A DNA stretch of 64,000 nucleotides from Corynebacterium aurimucosum ATCC 700975 (GCF_007672725.1 NZ_VDTC01000001.1:310001-374000), one strand, 5' to 3'; numbered from the stretch's first letter, positions 45,164 to 54,725 are shown. The notes: generated from the sequence alone by a model not told the origin. A program made the numbers and translations.

Positions 45164-45451
45164 TTATCCCCAGCTGGCGGCAGCGCGACGGTTGACGTCA
45201 CTCATGTTGTCGTTGCCCTGGGAGACCGTGGTGGAGATGGTCGCCAGCACCGTGTTGAGCTCGGCGGCCGCCTTATCCCACTTAGCTTGCGCCGCGTTAT
45301 ATGCCGCAGCGGAATCTCCCTCCCAGGTCGATACCATCGGCTGCAGGGTGGCCTTCAGGTCACCGAGGAGTCCATTGATGCGACCGGAGGTGGAGTTGAT
45401 GTCGGCTGCGGCGCCGGCGATGGCGCCGAACTGATACTTGATTCCAGACAT
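45164..45451 (-). CDS. esxT: WXG100 family protein (EsxT position)
   Basis: The 95-residue ESAT-6-like helical hairpin has the WXG turn STWEGDSAAAYNAAQAKW near residue 43. It ends AAASWG without a clear YxxxD/E signal. It is the second gene of a WXG100 pair; such pairs form a heterodimer exported by the EccC ATPase. The name follows from its place next to rplM, as for Rv3444c. It belongs to the ESX-4 locus. Confidence 0.9.
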   Translation of the reverse strand: MSGIKYQFGAIAGAAADINSTSGRINGLLGDLKATLQPMVSTWEGDSAAAYNAAQAKWDKAAAELNTVLATISTTVSQGNDNMSDVNRRAAASWG

Positions 45452-45522
45452 TGCGTGTTCCTTATCTTCTGTGTGTTCGTGTGTAATTCAACGTGTGCTG
45501 TAGTCAGTGAACGCAGCTAGCG

Positions 45523-45840
45523 CTACAAGGCCAGTCCCGCGCCGCCGACGTTCTCGAAGGACTGGGCGTTATCCGCCTCAACCGTGTCGAAGTTGCGGGC
45601 ATTATCCCTGATGTTTTCGCTGATGGCGGTTAGCGCTTCACGCAGCTGCTGCGCGGAGGAGTTGTAGCGCTGCATCAGGTTGTCAAAGGAAACCTGCGCG
45701 CGGCCTGCCCAGCTGCCGCGAACGGAATCCACAACACCCTGCAGACGGGTGAGCTCACCCTGTACCTCGTCATTGGTGGAGTCGACGCGGCCGGCGGTGG
45801 CCACCATTACGTCGGCTTCTGTGCGGAACGTTTGAGTCAT
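45523..45840 (-). CDS. esxU: WXG100 family protein (EsxU position)
   Basis: The 105-residue CFP-10-like protein has the WXG turn GSWAGRAQVSFDNLMQRYNSSAQQL near residue 44 and a longer C-terminal tail (ADNAQSFENVGGAGLAL). Such a tail usually carries the export signal read by the third ATPase domain of EccC. It lies 71 bp upstream of the other WXG100 gene and is probably co-transcribed with it from the ECF-like element at 45941-45976. Confidence 0.9.
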   Translation of the reverse strand: MTQTFRTEADVMVATAGRVDSTNDEVQGELTRLQGVVDSVRGSWAGRAQVSFDNLMQRYNSSAQQLREALTAISENIRDNARNFDTVEADNAQSFENVGGAGLAL

Positions 45841-45940
45841 GTTCTTCTCTTTCTGTCTTGTTCCCTACCTGGGGTATATCCCTTTTCCAAGGGCTTGGTG
45901 TGTGTTTCTTTCCCCCGAGAAGCACCCTGTGTCCTTCTCA

Positions 45941-45976
45941 CCCTTATTGGACTGAGCTAGTGGCTCATCGGTTCCC
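45941..45976 (-). promoter_or_regulatory. ECF-like promoter element, copy B
   Basis: It has the same two blocks (GGGAACCG and CTCAGTCCAATAAGGG on the minus strand) at the same 12-bp spacing as copy A at 42145-42180, with an unrelated spacer (ATGAGCCACTAG). It is 101-136 bp ahead of the first WXG100 start, in the gap after the Rv3446c-like gene. Confidence 0.7.
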
Positions 45977-46017
45977 GCCGCGTTCAAAAATCTTTTAGCT
46001 TCGCGGCGTGCTCCCTC

Positions 46018-47148
46018 CTACTCCTTTTTGACCAGAGATTCCGCAGCCATCCGGCAGGCGGCTTTCTGCACCACGTTGGGCTCAAACTTGGTGTGGCACC
46101 CCACGGACATCTGATGGCCCTTGTCCTCCCACATCATCCACGTCACCTGCGAACCGTCTCCAGGGTCCTCGGTATACGTCAGCCGCCCAGATTCCTCGAC
46201 CGGATCACGGAGGGCGGGATCGGAGTCGATCTGTCCTTTAATCTCGGCGAAGAGGACGTCGACGGGAACGTTGAAGAGCGGATCAGCTGCCAAAAGGATG
46301 CGCAAATTGGGGTCTTCGCCGGCCGCAGTGACAAGCCCGTCCTCCACGCTGGTGCGGAATCCCTGCGGGAGTACCAGGGACATCCCTTCCACCTCGATGG
46401 CCTGCTGGCCAGGGCGCAGCTGCGTGCTGCCGGATCCCCCGGACTCCGCCTCCGCTGCGGCACCCCCAGGGCGCTCATCCCCATCGGGTGCTGCAGCCGT
46501 ACCCGGCGCGCCGGCAGCCACAGACGTATTCTCATCCACCTGTTCGGAAGTCGACGCCGCCACTGCTGCATCCTTGCGCCCCACCGCCCACCAGGACACC
46601 CCGGCGACGACAACTACCATGACCGCTATCGCGATGTAGAAGGGATCGACGCCTCCCAACAGCGCCGTCCAACGGGATTGCGCTGCGCGATGGGAGCGCA
46701 AACGGCGAGCTGCCCGAGGCCGCTCAGCAGTTATCTCCTTCGCACCGTTATATTCGTTCTGATGCTCCCCCACCGCTGAGCGGGAAGCAGCCTGTGATGC
46801 GCTGACCGCAACCGGTGCCGGCGGCGGCGATGGTTCTGGCTCTAGGACCGTCGCCCCGGCACCAGCGAGTTGCCGGCGCAGGATACTCACGGCTTCGACA
46901 CTGACATCCGTTCCGGATGGATCCGCCACCACCTCAACGGTGACGTCCGGCCATTCCGCCCCACAGACTTTTTCTGCCTGGTCAAGGACGGCCTCCAGCG
47001 CCCACCCCTCGGCGATTCCCGTGCCGGGCAGGTCATAGCGATAAATCGTTTCCGGGCCTTCATAAATCGTGGCGGCATCGAGCACCGTGACGATCAGCGT
47101 GGTCTCTGGCGCGGTTGTCGGTGTTCGCAGTGCGTGCGTCGCGGTCAT
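46018..47148 (-). CDS. Type VII secretion-associated protein, Rv3446c family
   Basis: The 376-residue protein has an N-terminal cytosolic domain of ~120 residues (TLIVTVLDAATIYEGPETIYRYDLPGTG). A linker, a basic patch (RPRAARRLRSHRAAQSRW) and one transmembrane helix near 175 (YIAIAVMVVVVAGVSWWAVG) follow. The extracytoplasmic C-terminal domain (LRPGQQAIEVEGMSLVLPQGFRTSVEDG ... MSVGCHTKFEPN) is the part shared by the family. It overlaps eccC by 4 nt (ATGA). Its role in ESX-4 is not established; topology suggests a periplasm-facing accessory. Confidence 0.88.
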   Translation of the reverse strand: MTATHALRTPTTAPETTLIVTVLDAATIYEGPETIYRYDLPGTGIAEGWALEAVLDQAEKVCGAEWPDVTVEVVADPSGTDVSVEAVSILRRQLAGAGATVLEPEPSPPPAPVAVSASQAASRSAVGEHQNEYNGAKEITAERPRAARRLRSHRAAQSRWTALLGGVDPFYIAIAVMVVVVAGVSWWAVGRKDAAVAASTSEQVDENTSVAAGAPGTAAAPDGDERPGGAAAEAESGGSGSTQLRPGQQAIEVEGMSLVLPQGFRTSVEDGLVTAAGEDPNLRILLAADPLFNVPVDVLFAEIKGQIDSDPALRDPVEESGRLTYTEDPGDGSQVTWMMWEDKGHQMSVGCHTKFEPNVVQKAACRMAAESLVKKE

Positions 47149-50100
47149 TGGTTGTCTCCTTTGTTGCCTGTGGTCTGTGGTGGGTTGTGTGAACTATCGG
47201 CGCTCGGCACATACACCTGCGCCAAGCCCTGAGATATGCCGCGCAGGACCCATTGGCCGCGGCCTGGCGGCAGCGCTGTTGGCTTGATGCCGAAGATGGC
47301 GCCTTCGTCGCGGTCGGCGTCGAGAAGCAGCAGCGCCGGCTGCAGGTCCCGCACCGCAGAGAGGAACTGCCCAAACATCGCGCGCCCGATGCCGCCGGCT
47401 TTGCGCGCGAGCACCAGGTGCAGCCCCACATCGCGGGCATGCGGGAGGAGCTCGAGCAGTGGCGCCAGGGCAATGTCGCTGACCAGGTCGAGGTCGTCGA
47501 TAACCAGGTAGATGTCCGGCCCCTCCCACCAGCTGCGCGCTGCAAGCTGGGCGGGGGTGACCTCGGGGCCGGGAAGGCGCTGTTCCAAGGTGCGCACGGT
47601 ATCGAGGATGGCTTGGGTGGCCGCGCTTGCCGACGCCCCATACGCCGCCACCATTTCCTCATCCAACGTCCCCAAATGTGCACGGCGCTCATCGATGACC
47701 ACGAGGCGGGCGGCTTCCCTGCCCAGGTGGCTAATTCCGGCCAGGATTACGCTGAGGAAGTTCGATTTGCCGGAGCCTTGGGAACCAATGCACACCAGGT
47801 GCGGCTGTGTGACTGGATCCCAACTAAGGACTTCGAGGTCCGGCCCGCCGATTCCCCAGGCCACCCCGTCCAGTGGCGAGCCGTCATCTGGCTCGGGCAA
47901 CTCGGTGAGAAGGGCGGGCAGCATCTTCAGCGGTGGAACCGGTTCGGCACCGGCATGCACACCGCAGATGTGGGCGATGTCTTGCGGGGACGTTGCGGCA
48001 AACAGCAGGTTCTCCCCTGCCAGTGTGATTCCCCGTCCGGGCGTTGCCGGGAGCTTCTGCTGCGCCTTGCGGTCGATGAGTGAGTCCATTGCTTCACCCA
48101 GCCGCAGCTCGATACGGGCCGCGATGAGATCCCGAATAGACGGCCGCAGGCTCGTCCACCGCGCTGCAGCGATCACGACGTGGACGCGGGCGGAGGCGCC
48201 GTCGGCGACCAGCTGGGTGATCGGCTCAGCAAGGTCCTCAAAATCCGCGCCGGAGGTGCCGATGTGGTGCCAGCCGTCCACGATGAGGAAGGTGTGGCGG
48301 GGCTCCGGGCGGCGCACGAGGCCGGCGACTTCATCAACGATGCGACGGATTTTCTCCGGCTCCTCACGGCCAGCCACCCCGGCCACGTGGGGCAGCCGGT
48401 CCAGCACCCGCAGCTGCCCGCCGCCCAGGTCAATGACATAGAAACGCACCTGTCCCGGTGAATGCCGCAGCGCCAGACCGGAGGCGATACTGCGCAGCGC
48501 CATCGACTTACCCGACTGCGGTCCACCGCACAACGCCAGGTGCCCACCTCCTGCCTTAAAGTCCACGGTGAGCGGGTCTTGGCGCTGGTGGTAGGGGCGG
48601 TCAATAAGCCCCACCTCGGCGCGCAACTCTCCGCCCGCGCCGGGAGAATCTTCCCGCAAGGAAGCAACGCTGGACAGCTCCACCACGGGCGGCAGGGGAG
48701 GCAGCCAGATTCTTCGCGCCGACTGGCCACGCCGAGCAGCCTCATCCCGGGCAGCGGCCACCACGGTGTCCAGGAGCGTGCTCGAGGAATCTACGAGCTC
48801 TGCAAATCCGAGTTCTTCTTCCACCGCGCGCTGCCCTGTGAAAAGCTCCACGCGCGCGGCGTGCCGCGCATTCATTTCAGAATCATCAGGCGCTACCCGG
48901 CGCGTGACCGGGCCAGACACATAGGAGGCGTGGAAGCGAGTAGGGGCATCGGCATCCGTCTTGAGGTAGCCGGCTCCCGGCTGGGCGGGGAGATGATAGG
49001 CATCGACCACGCCGAGAACTTGGCGGGACTCCCCCGCGGAGAAGGTCTTCAATCCGATGCGGTAGGACAGGTGCGAATCCAATCCCCGCAAGCGCCCTTC
49101 CTCCAAGCGCTGGGAGGCCAGCAGCAGGTGCACATGGAGCGAGCGGCCAAGCCTTCCCACCGCGACGAAGAGCTCGGCGAAGTCCGGGTGCTGGCCTAAG
49201 AGCTCCGAGAACTCATCCACCACGATGACCAACGCCGGCAGCGGTCCGTGCTCGGCCACCGCAGCAGCCGAGGCATTGAACTCGCCCACGTTCGCAAAAT
49301 TGCCCGCCTTGCGCAGCAGCTCCTGGCGGCGGTTCATCTCGCCGGAGATGGCATCATACATGCGCTCCACCAGGGTCGATTCTTCCTCCAGGTTGGTAAT
49401 CACGGCGGAGGTATGCGGCAGCTCCTCACACCCTAGGAAGGTTGCGCCACCCTTGAAATCAACGAGCACGAGGTTGAGCTCCTCCGGGCTATGGGTGGCG
49501 GCCAGCGCTACGACAAGCGTTCGAAGTAATTCCGACTTTCCGCTGCCAGTAGCACCAATGCACAAACCATGCGGCCCCATCCCGCCCTGCGCGGACTCCT
49601 TCACATCAAGCATCAGCGGGTGCCCGGACTCGTCCACGCCGATGGGCACACGTAGCCGCTCAGCCGGGCTACGTCCCTGCCACATGCCGGAGGCCTGAAG
49701 CGCATCCACGTCCCGATAGCCCAGCAAGGTCGGCAGGTCCGCATCGCGACCGTGCCGGGGCGCTGCCGCAGCATCACTGCCAAAGGGGCGGTGATAGGGC
49801 GCAAGCGTACGGGCGCGCAGGAGGGCCGTGGAATCGTCGACAAGCGCACAGCGTCCCAGCTCCTCCTCCCCCGCGGCAGTAACCACGGAGAGCGCGCCCT
49901 CCGCCCGCAGATAGATGCCTTCTTCCTCAGCGCGGCGCCCGAGCGGCGAATGAGGCGTAACGCCCACGGCGATGGTGGTTGTGGGGGTATCCTCCAGCGC
50001 GTCACTGCGCGGCACGGCAACGCCGCTTGCCTGGTCCTCCTCAACAACGCGGATGCGGAACTGGGCTTGGCCCGGATCCCTAACGTGTGGCAGCCACTTC

Positions 50101-50873
50101 AGCCAGTTCCACTCCTCACCGTGGTACTCAATGCCCACTGTTTCCGGACCGTGCAGCACGGCCAGGTGTAGCAGCAGCGCGCGGGCAACCCCGGCCGCAT
50201 CCTCGCCGGCCAGGCCAACGATGGGAAAGGCTTGCAGTTGGATGACCACCGGCATGTCCGCCAGCGTTCCCACCGCGCGCACGGTCTGGCGCAAGCTCAC
50301 CGCGCACACCGGATCGAGGTCCTCCGCCGCGCCCGAATCCGGCACGTTAATGGGCGTGCACAGGGCCATCGGCCCCGTCCCCACCCGCACCTCCAAGGCG
50401 TCCGGGGAATCCGCGTCCCGTTCCCACAGGCGCGTTGTCGGAATCAACGCTCCAAGCTGCTCAGGGTCAGGGTTGCGGTGTTCTTCATGCGCGCGTTGCG
50501 CCGCCCCGCGCTCCAGCGCTTCCTCCCGCAGCGCCTTGAGGTGGCGCAGGTAGGTCCGGCGGGTCTCATCCGGATCCTGCCCGCCTCCCTGCGGGTTAAA
50601 CATCATGGCCATACTGGCCAGCATCATGAGCGGAAACATGAGGCTCATGGGGCTCATCCGGCGGGCGTCCCCCGCCCCGAGAACCATGAGCGCCACCATG
50701 CCCAGCATGGCCGCGATCATGACCAGCGGCATAAGTAGGCGAACCAGTGGCACGGGTTGAGCGCGAGCCGCCTCCGGCACGGCCTCGGCGTTAATGCTGC
50801 CCTGCGGCAACGGCGGTGCCGGCTCCCGATAGGCCGGCTGCCCAGTGTCCACGACGCGTGTGGGTACGCGCAT
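47145..50873 (-). CDS. eccC: Type VII secretion ATPase EccC
   Basis: This 1242-residue FtsK/SpoIIIE-type motor has two N-terminal membrane helices (LLMPLVMIAAMLGMVALMVLG, SPMSLMFPLMMLASMAMMF) and three ATPase domains. Walker A motifs are GATGSGKSE (~440), GGPQSGKSM (~786) and GSQGSGKSN (~1031). Walker B strands are LNLVLVDFKGG, VRFYVIDLGGG and DIYLVIDDLDL. All three look intact. ATG 50873 (MRVPTRVVD) is preferred: it has an AAGGA ribosome site. An in-frame ATG at 50999 would leave 3 bp to the divergent eccD start. It exports WXG100 substrates through the EccB/EccD complex. Confidence 0.95.
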   Translation of the reverse strand: MRVPTRVVDTGQPAYREPAPPLPQGSINAEAVPEAARAQPVPLVRLLMPLVMIAAMLGMVALMVLGAGDARRMSPMSLMFPLMMLASMAMMFNPQGGGQDPDETRRTYLRHLKALREEALERGAAQRAHEEHRNPDPEQLGALIPTTRLWERDADSPDALEVRVGTGPMALCTPINVPDSGAAEDLDPVCAVSLRQTVRAVGTLADMPVVIQLQAFPIVGLAGEDAAGVARALLLHLAVLHGPETVGIEYHGEEWNWLKWLPHVRDPGQAQFRIRVVEEDQASGVAVPRSDALEDTPTTTIAVGVTPHSPLGRRAEEEGIYLRAEGALSVVTAAGEEELGRCALVDDSTALLRARTLAPYHRPFGSDAAAAPRHGRDADLPTLLGYRDVDALQASGMWQGRSPAERLRVPIGVDESGHPLMLDVKESAQGGMGPHGLCIGATGSGKSELLRTLVVALAATHSPEELNLVLVDFKGGATFLGCEELPHTSAVITNLEEESTLVERMYDAISGEMNRRQELLRKAGNFANVGEFNASAAAVAEHGPLPALVIVVDEFSELLGQHPDFAELFVAVGRLGRSLHVHLLLASQRLEEGRLRGLDSHLSYRIGLKTFSAGESRQVLGVVDAYHLPAQPGAGYLKTDADAPTRFHASYVSGPVTRRVAPDDSEMNARHAARVELFTGQRAVEEELGFAELVDSSSTLLDTVVAAARDEAARRGQSARRIWLPPLPPVVELSSVASLREDSPGAGGELRAEVGLIDRPYHQRQDPLTVDFKAGGGHLALCGGPQSGKSMALRSIASGLALRHSPGQVRFYVIDLGGGQLRVLDRLPHVAGVAGREEPEKIRRIVDEVAGLVRRPEPRHTFLIVDGWHHIGTSGADFEDLAEPITQLVADGASARVHVVIAAARWTSLRPSIRDLIAARIELRLGEAMDSLIDRKAQQKLPATPGRGITLAGENLLFAATSPQDIAHICGVHAGAEPVPPLKMLPALLTELPEPDDGSPLDGVAWGIGGPDLEVLSWDPVTQPHLVCIGSQGSGKSNFLSVILAGISHLGREAARLVVIDERRAHLGTLDEEMVAAYGASASAATQAILDTVRTLEQRLPGPEVTPAQLAARSWWEGPDIYLVIDDLDLVSDIALAPLLELLPHARDVGLHLVLARKAGGIGRAMFGQFLSAVRDLQPALLLLDADRDEGAIFGIKPTALPPGRGQWVLRGISQGLAQVYVPSADSSHNPPQTTGNKGDNQ

Positions 50874-51002
50874 ATCAAAGTCCTTCCCCCCGAAGTACTC
50901 CACCGCCTCCTGAAGCGGTGGACAGCGTGCCACCAGTAAGCCACAATGTGAGGCAATGGGCAAGGGGTTGCCCAGAAATTTTTCTCGGGGGAGGTACATT
51001 CC

Positions 51003-52334
51003 ATGACTCGCGCACTCGCGCATTCTGTCCACGTCACCGTCCGCATCCACGCAGGTCATACCCGCAAAGAGGCGGACATATCCTTGCCGCTTTCTTCCAG
51101 CCTCGGGGAGGTGCTGGGGGAACTGCTCGTGCTTGTCGACGTCCCACCGGCCCCCATCCTGTGGCGCGCTACCACCGCGGCGGGCAAGACCATTTCGATG
51201 ACCACACCACTGGACCGCACCAGCGTGGAAGACGGTTCCGTCCTCGTGCTCAGCCCCGATGAGCCATCGCCGGCACCGATTGTGCGCGATGCCGCGGAGG
51301 CGCTCGCTGCCGACGTCTCTGCAGCGCAGTTTTCCGGCTTGGCCGGGTTCTGGGGCGCAGCGGGGCTCATCGCCGTCGGCGCGTTGCTCGCCGCTGCGCT
51401 GTCTCCCGCGGTTGGCTGCACCGCCGCTGCGATAATCGGCCTCGTGTTCGCGGCGTGGACCCGGCGCGGCTCCCTGCTCGCGGCCTCCCACGTGGCTGCC
51501 GGGCTGGCGGGGGCGCTGGCCACTGGGGTGCCCTTCTTTGCTGGCCCATCCGGAACCGCGATTCCGGCCGCGCCACTCGTGGCTTCGGCGGCGGCCGTGG
51601 GTACCGTGGCGGTGCTTTCCCATCTGGTGCGCATCGGCGGATTACGTGCTCGGGCAAGTGCCGCGACGTGGTGCCTGCTCGTGCTCATCGGCCTGCTTGG
51701 CCCCGCCCCGCTGCTTGCCGCCACCGTGGCCCTGCTCGCAGGCGCTCCCCTGTTCACCACGCGGCTCGCTGGCCTCCGGGTGCCACAACTTCCCACCGCC
51801 GGACAAGACCTGAGCATCTCCGATGAGGACCCTACGGATAACTCGCTCAAAGCCCGGCGCGCCGGGCAGGCCTACGAGGGAATCGCAGTGGGCTGCGCGC
51901 TGGCGGGCGTTCCTTCCCTTCTCCTCGTCGCGCTCAACGCTCACGAGAGCGTAACCGTCATTGTTTCCCAAGCCCTGTGCCTGAGTGTCGCGGGCGGTGT
52001 CATCGTGCATGCGGCACGCCACGCCCGGCCCGTCGCCGCGTGGGCGCTGGGAATCTATGGCCTTGCCGCTGCGTGTGCCGCGGTGGCCGTACCTCTACGC
52101 GAGTGGCAGCTGCTTTCCGCCCCAACGACGGGAACGTGGGTGCTCAGCATCGTTGCGGGTCTGGTCATCGCGGCCATGCTGTCCATGCCTGTGTGGGCAG
52201 GCAAGCTACGGCAGATTGAGCCGACCACCATTGTGTGGTTCGAGCGCGCCGAAGCTCTCGCCCTGGCCGCGTGCCTTCCGCTGGCCGCGCACGTGGCAGG
52301 ACTCTTCGAGCTCATTCGGGGGTTGGGATCATGA
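51003..52334 (+). CDS. eccD: Type VII secretion membrane channel EccD
   Basis: The 443-residue protein has an N-terminal ubiquitin-like domain (SVHVTVRIHAGHTRKEADISLPLSSSLGEVL, ~85 residues) followed by about eleven transmembrane helices. EccD dimers form the membrane vestibule of the ESX pore. The ATG has an unusually strong ribosome site (GGGGGAGG). It overlaps mycP by 4 nt (ATGA) and is divergent from eccC. Confidence 0.93.
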   Translation: MTRALAHSVHVTVRIHAGHTRKEADISLPLSSSLGEVLGELLVLVDVPPAPILWRATTAAGKTISMTTPLDRTSVEDGSVLVLSPDEPSPAPIVRDAAEALAADVSAAQFSGLAGFWGAAGLIAVGALLAAALSPAVGCTAAAIIGLVFAAWTRRGSLLAASHVAAGLAGALATGVPFFAGPSGTAIPAAPLVASAAAVGTVAVLSHLVRIGGLRARASAATWCLLVLIGLLGPAPLLAATVALLAGAPLFTTRLAGLRVPQLPTAGQDLSISDEDPTDNSLKARRAGQAYEGIAVGCALAGVPSLLLVALNAHESVTVIVSQALCLSVAGGVIVHAARHARPVAAWALGIYGLAAACAAVAVPLREWQLLSAPTTGTWVLSIVAGLVIAAMLSMPVWAGKLRQIEPTTIVWFERAEALALAACLPLAAHVAGLFELIRGLGS

Positions 52335-53575
52335 ATACCCTGACCCGAATAGGCGCTGCCGGCGCTGCGCTTGGTGTTTTCCTGGCTTGGGGTACCAGTG
52401 CTCTGTGTGCGCCCGTAGCCGTCGCCCGCGAACCGGATACCGCCTGCGCGAAGGCCACGCTCGCCACGGCAGGGCCACAGCCTTCCGCGCAGTACTCGGA
52501 GTACCGGGCACGGCTGCATTCTTTTGCCACGGGTGCTGGGGTGAAGGTCGCGGTCATCGATACCGGGGTGGCCGCCCACCCACAACTACGGGTGACGCCA
52601 GGAGCAGACTTCGTGACCCCGGAGGAGCCTGACCCGCTGCGGGACTGCGACCTGCACGGGACGGTGGTGGCCGGCGTCATCGCAGGCAAGGACCTCGGCG
52701 TGGCCCCGGATGCGGAAATCTACTCCATCCGACAGACCAGCTCGCACTACCGGACCCCAGCGCCGGAGAACGAAGCGGCGGAAGGCGTCGGCTCCGGCAC
52801 GCTGGCCAGTTTGGCTGCCGCGATCGAGGATGCCGTCAACGCGGGCGCGCAGGTGATCAATGTCTCCGTGGTGTCGTGCGTTCCACCGGAGGCCGCCACG
52901 CGGGTCGATCGATCCGCCTTGGACGCGGCGCTGCAGCGCGCGGAAGGGGCTGGGGCGGTGGTTGTGGCGGCATCGGGAAACGCGACGGCCGGCGGCTGTG
53001 AAAAGGATGACGTGGTCTTTCCCGCAGAAGCCGACACCGTCCTCGCGGTTGGCGCTTTGGCCACGCCTCACGACCTCGCGGAATACTCCATCGCCGCACC
53101 CCTCAGCGCGGAGGGAAGCGTCCCCCTTGCCCTTGAGCCCGGCGGCGGATGGGCTACGGGAAAGGAGGACACCGTCTTTCAGGGAACGTCCTTTGCAGCT
53201 CCCCTGGTCAGTGGCACGCTCGCCTTGTTGGTGCAGCGCTACCCCGAGGACACCCCGGCGCAACTGCGCCAGCGCATTGTAGATTCGGCCGAGCCAGGCC
53301 ACGGGGTGGTTGATCCGCTCACGGCGGTGACCTACCGGCCCGCGAGCGAAGCCCGTGGGGAGCGCACATTTGCGGTCACACCAACGGCGGCGAGTGAGAA
53401 CAAGGCCTGGGCACAGGTGCGTGTGCTCCTAGGGGCCCTGGGCATGCTCATCCTCGTGGCGGTTTTCAGTGCTCAGCCTTTAAGGCCTCCGCGCGGCTCA
53501 AAGCAGAGCCTTCCGGCAGCAGCCGCAGGATCTCCCACGGCACCCGCTCCGGTTCCCCCACACCCAGTGCTTTAA
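52331..53575 (+). CDS. mycP: Type VII secretion mycosin protease MycP
   Basis: The 414-residue subtilisin-family protease has an N-terminal signal sequence (IGAAGAALGVFLAWGTSALC) and the catalytic triad Asp in VAVIDTGVAAHP, His in DLHGTVVAGVIAG and Ser in FQGTSFAAPLVSGT. A C-terminal membrane anchor (VRVLLGALGMLILVAVF) and Pro-rich tail follow. It sits on the outer face of the membrane and stabilises or processes the ESX complex. ATG 52331 is required for the signal sequence. Its last 110 bp overlap the 3' end of the convergent eccB. Confidence 0.94.
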   Translation: MNTLTRIGAAGAALGVFLAWGTSALCAPVAVAREPDTACAKATLATAGPQPSAQYSEYRARLHSFATGAGVKVAVIDTGVAAHPQLRVTPGADFVTPEEPDPLRDCDLHGTVVAGVIAGKDLGVAPDAEIYSIRQTSSHYRTPAPENEAAEGVGSGTLASLAAAIEDAVNAGAQVINVSVVSCVPPEAATRVDRSALDAALQRAEGAGAVVVAASGNATAGGCEKDDVVFPAEADTVLAVGALATPHDLAEYSIAAPLSAEGSVPLALEPGGGWATGKEDTVFQGTSFAAPLVSGTLALLVQRYPEDTPAQLRQRIVDSAEPGHGVVDPLTAVTYRPASEARGERTFAVTPTAASENKAWAQVRVLLGALGMLILVAVFSAQPLRPPRGSKQSLPAAAAGSPTAPAPVPPHPVL

Positions 53576-54725
53576 GCTCTGCCGCGCTAGCCAACTCGTG
53601 GCGCCTGCCGGTGGCGGAAACCACGTGGTAGCCGTGCCCGCTGTCCACGCCCACGCCGGCCTGGAGGCCGGCGAAACGCTGCGCGGCCGAGTCCCCCGGC
53701 AAGTCCACCGTGGCCGCCACCGGCCGCATAGTTCCGGCACCTTGCTTGTGAGTTGCGCACAACCAGCCTTGCTCAGGGGACAGGAAGTCCACACGGGTGG
53801 TGGGGAGGTTGAAGGACGGTGGGACGTCGCCCAGCGCGGCCACCTCCTGCGCCTGCGCAGGCAAACGCTGTGCGCCCAGGCCGACCAGCATCTCCGCCTG
53901 TGTGGGGGTGATGGAGAAAACACCCTGCTCCGTGCGCGCCCAGAGCTGCTCACCAGTATCCAGAATCTCCGGCGGGGCGGCCGGAAAGCTCAGCGGCTCC
54001 AGTTCGGCAAATGTGTTGAGCAGCTCCGCGGGCATGGCCCACACGGCGGTCTCCGCGGTCATCCCCAGCGCGCGCCGCAGAACCCGGCCTTGTGTGCTCG
54101 TAGCCTCGGGCAGCACGACGCGCCCCTGGCCGGTGAGCAGCCACTGCGTGCCATCGGTTTCCACTACGGCAGCGTGCTCTTCATCGAACCTGGGAACAGC
54201 GCGGTGCGCAACCACGGTCACGGTGCCAACGCGGCTGCTGGATTGCCAGTTCGCGCCCTGTGTTGATTCTTCCAAGCAGGCCGACCATCCTGGTTCCTGC
54301 CCAGTTGCGCTTGCAAGAAGGTTGGGGGCGTCTGCAATCCCCAGCGGGGTGCCCAGGCTCATCTCTTCTAAGAAGCTATCCCCTGCCACATGCGGTTCGA
54401 CCGGCTCGTTGGCAATGAGTCTGGCCGAAGCCAAGTTAGCCACTGGATGATACGTGCCGTTGACCAGCGCTAAGAGCTGCCCTTCGGAGGAACGCACGAC
54501 GGGCGCATCGCCGGGTTGCGGGTCCGGCTGCATCCAGGCGATGAGCCCCGAGCCAAGACTCAAGAAGGCTACTGCGGCTACCCCGCCCAGCAGGGCGCGT
54601 TGGCGCCTTTTCAATGGATCATGAATCATACGGATATCCCCGAACACGAGTCCGTGCTCGAGGCGGCGCAATAGAAACTTGTGGCCCGATACCTGGGCCT
54701 TGGTAGTTGGCAACGCGCGTGCCAT
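53466..54725 (-). CDS. eccB: Type VII secretion protein EccB
   Basis: The 419-residue protein begins MARALPTTKAQVSGHKFLLRRLEHGLVFGD, the conserved cytosolic start of EccB. One transmembrane helix (LLGGVAAVAFLSLGSGLIAWM, ~residues 51-71) and a large extracytoplasmic repeat domain with one Cys pair (WSACLEES ... WLCATHKQ) follow. ATG 54725 has a strong ribosome site (GGGGGAGG). EccB assembles with EccC and EccD. It is 55 bp downstream of truA and convergent with mycP. Confidence 0.94.
   Translation of the reverse strand: MARALPTTKAQVSGHKFLLRRLEHGLVFGDIRMIHDPLKRRQRALLGGVAAVAFLSLGSGLIAWMQPDPQPGDAPVVRSSEGQLLALVNGTYHPVANLASARLIANEPVEPHVAGDSFLEEMSLGTPLGIADAPNLLASATGQEPGWSACLEESTQGANWQSSSRVGTVTVVAHRAVPRFDEEHAAVVETDGTQWLLTGQGRVVLPEATSTQGRVLRRALGMTAETAVWAMPAELLNTFAELEPLSFPAAPPEILDTGEQLWARTEQGVFSITPTQAEMLVGLGAQRLPAQAQEVAALGDVPPSFNLPTTRVDFLSPEQGWLCATHKQGAGTMRPVAATVDLPGDSAAQRFAGLQAGVGVDSGHGYHVVSATGRRHELASAAELKALGVGEPERVPWEILRLLPEGSALSRAEALKAEH

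Noticed and set aside
50874..51623. Upstream extension of eccC beyond residue 1 at 50873
   Set aside because: It would lie antisense within eccD; the sequence there is the complement of the EccD ubiquitin-like domain.
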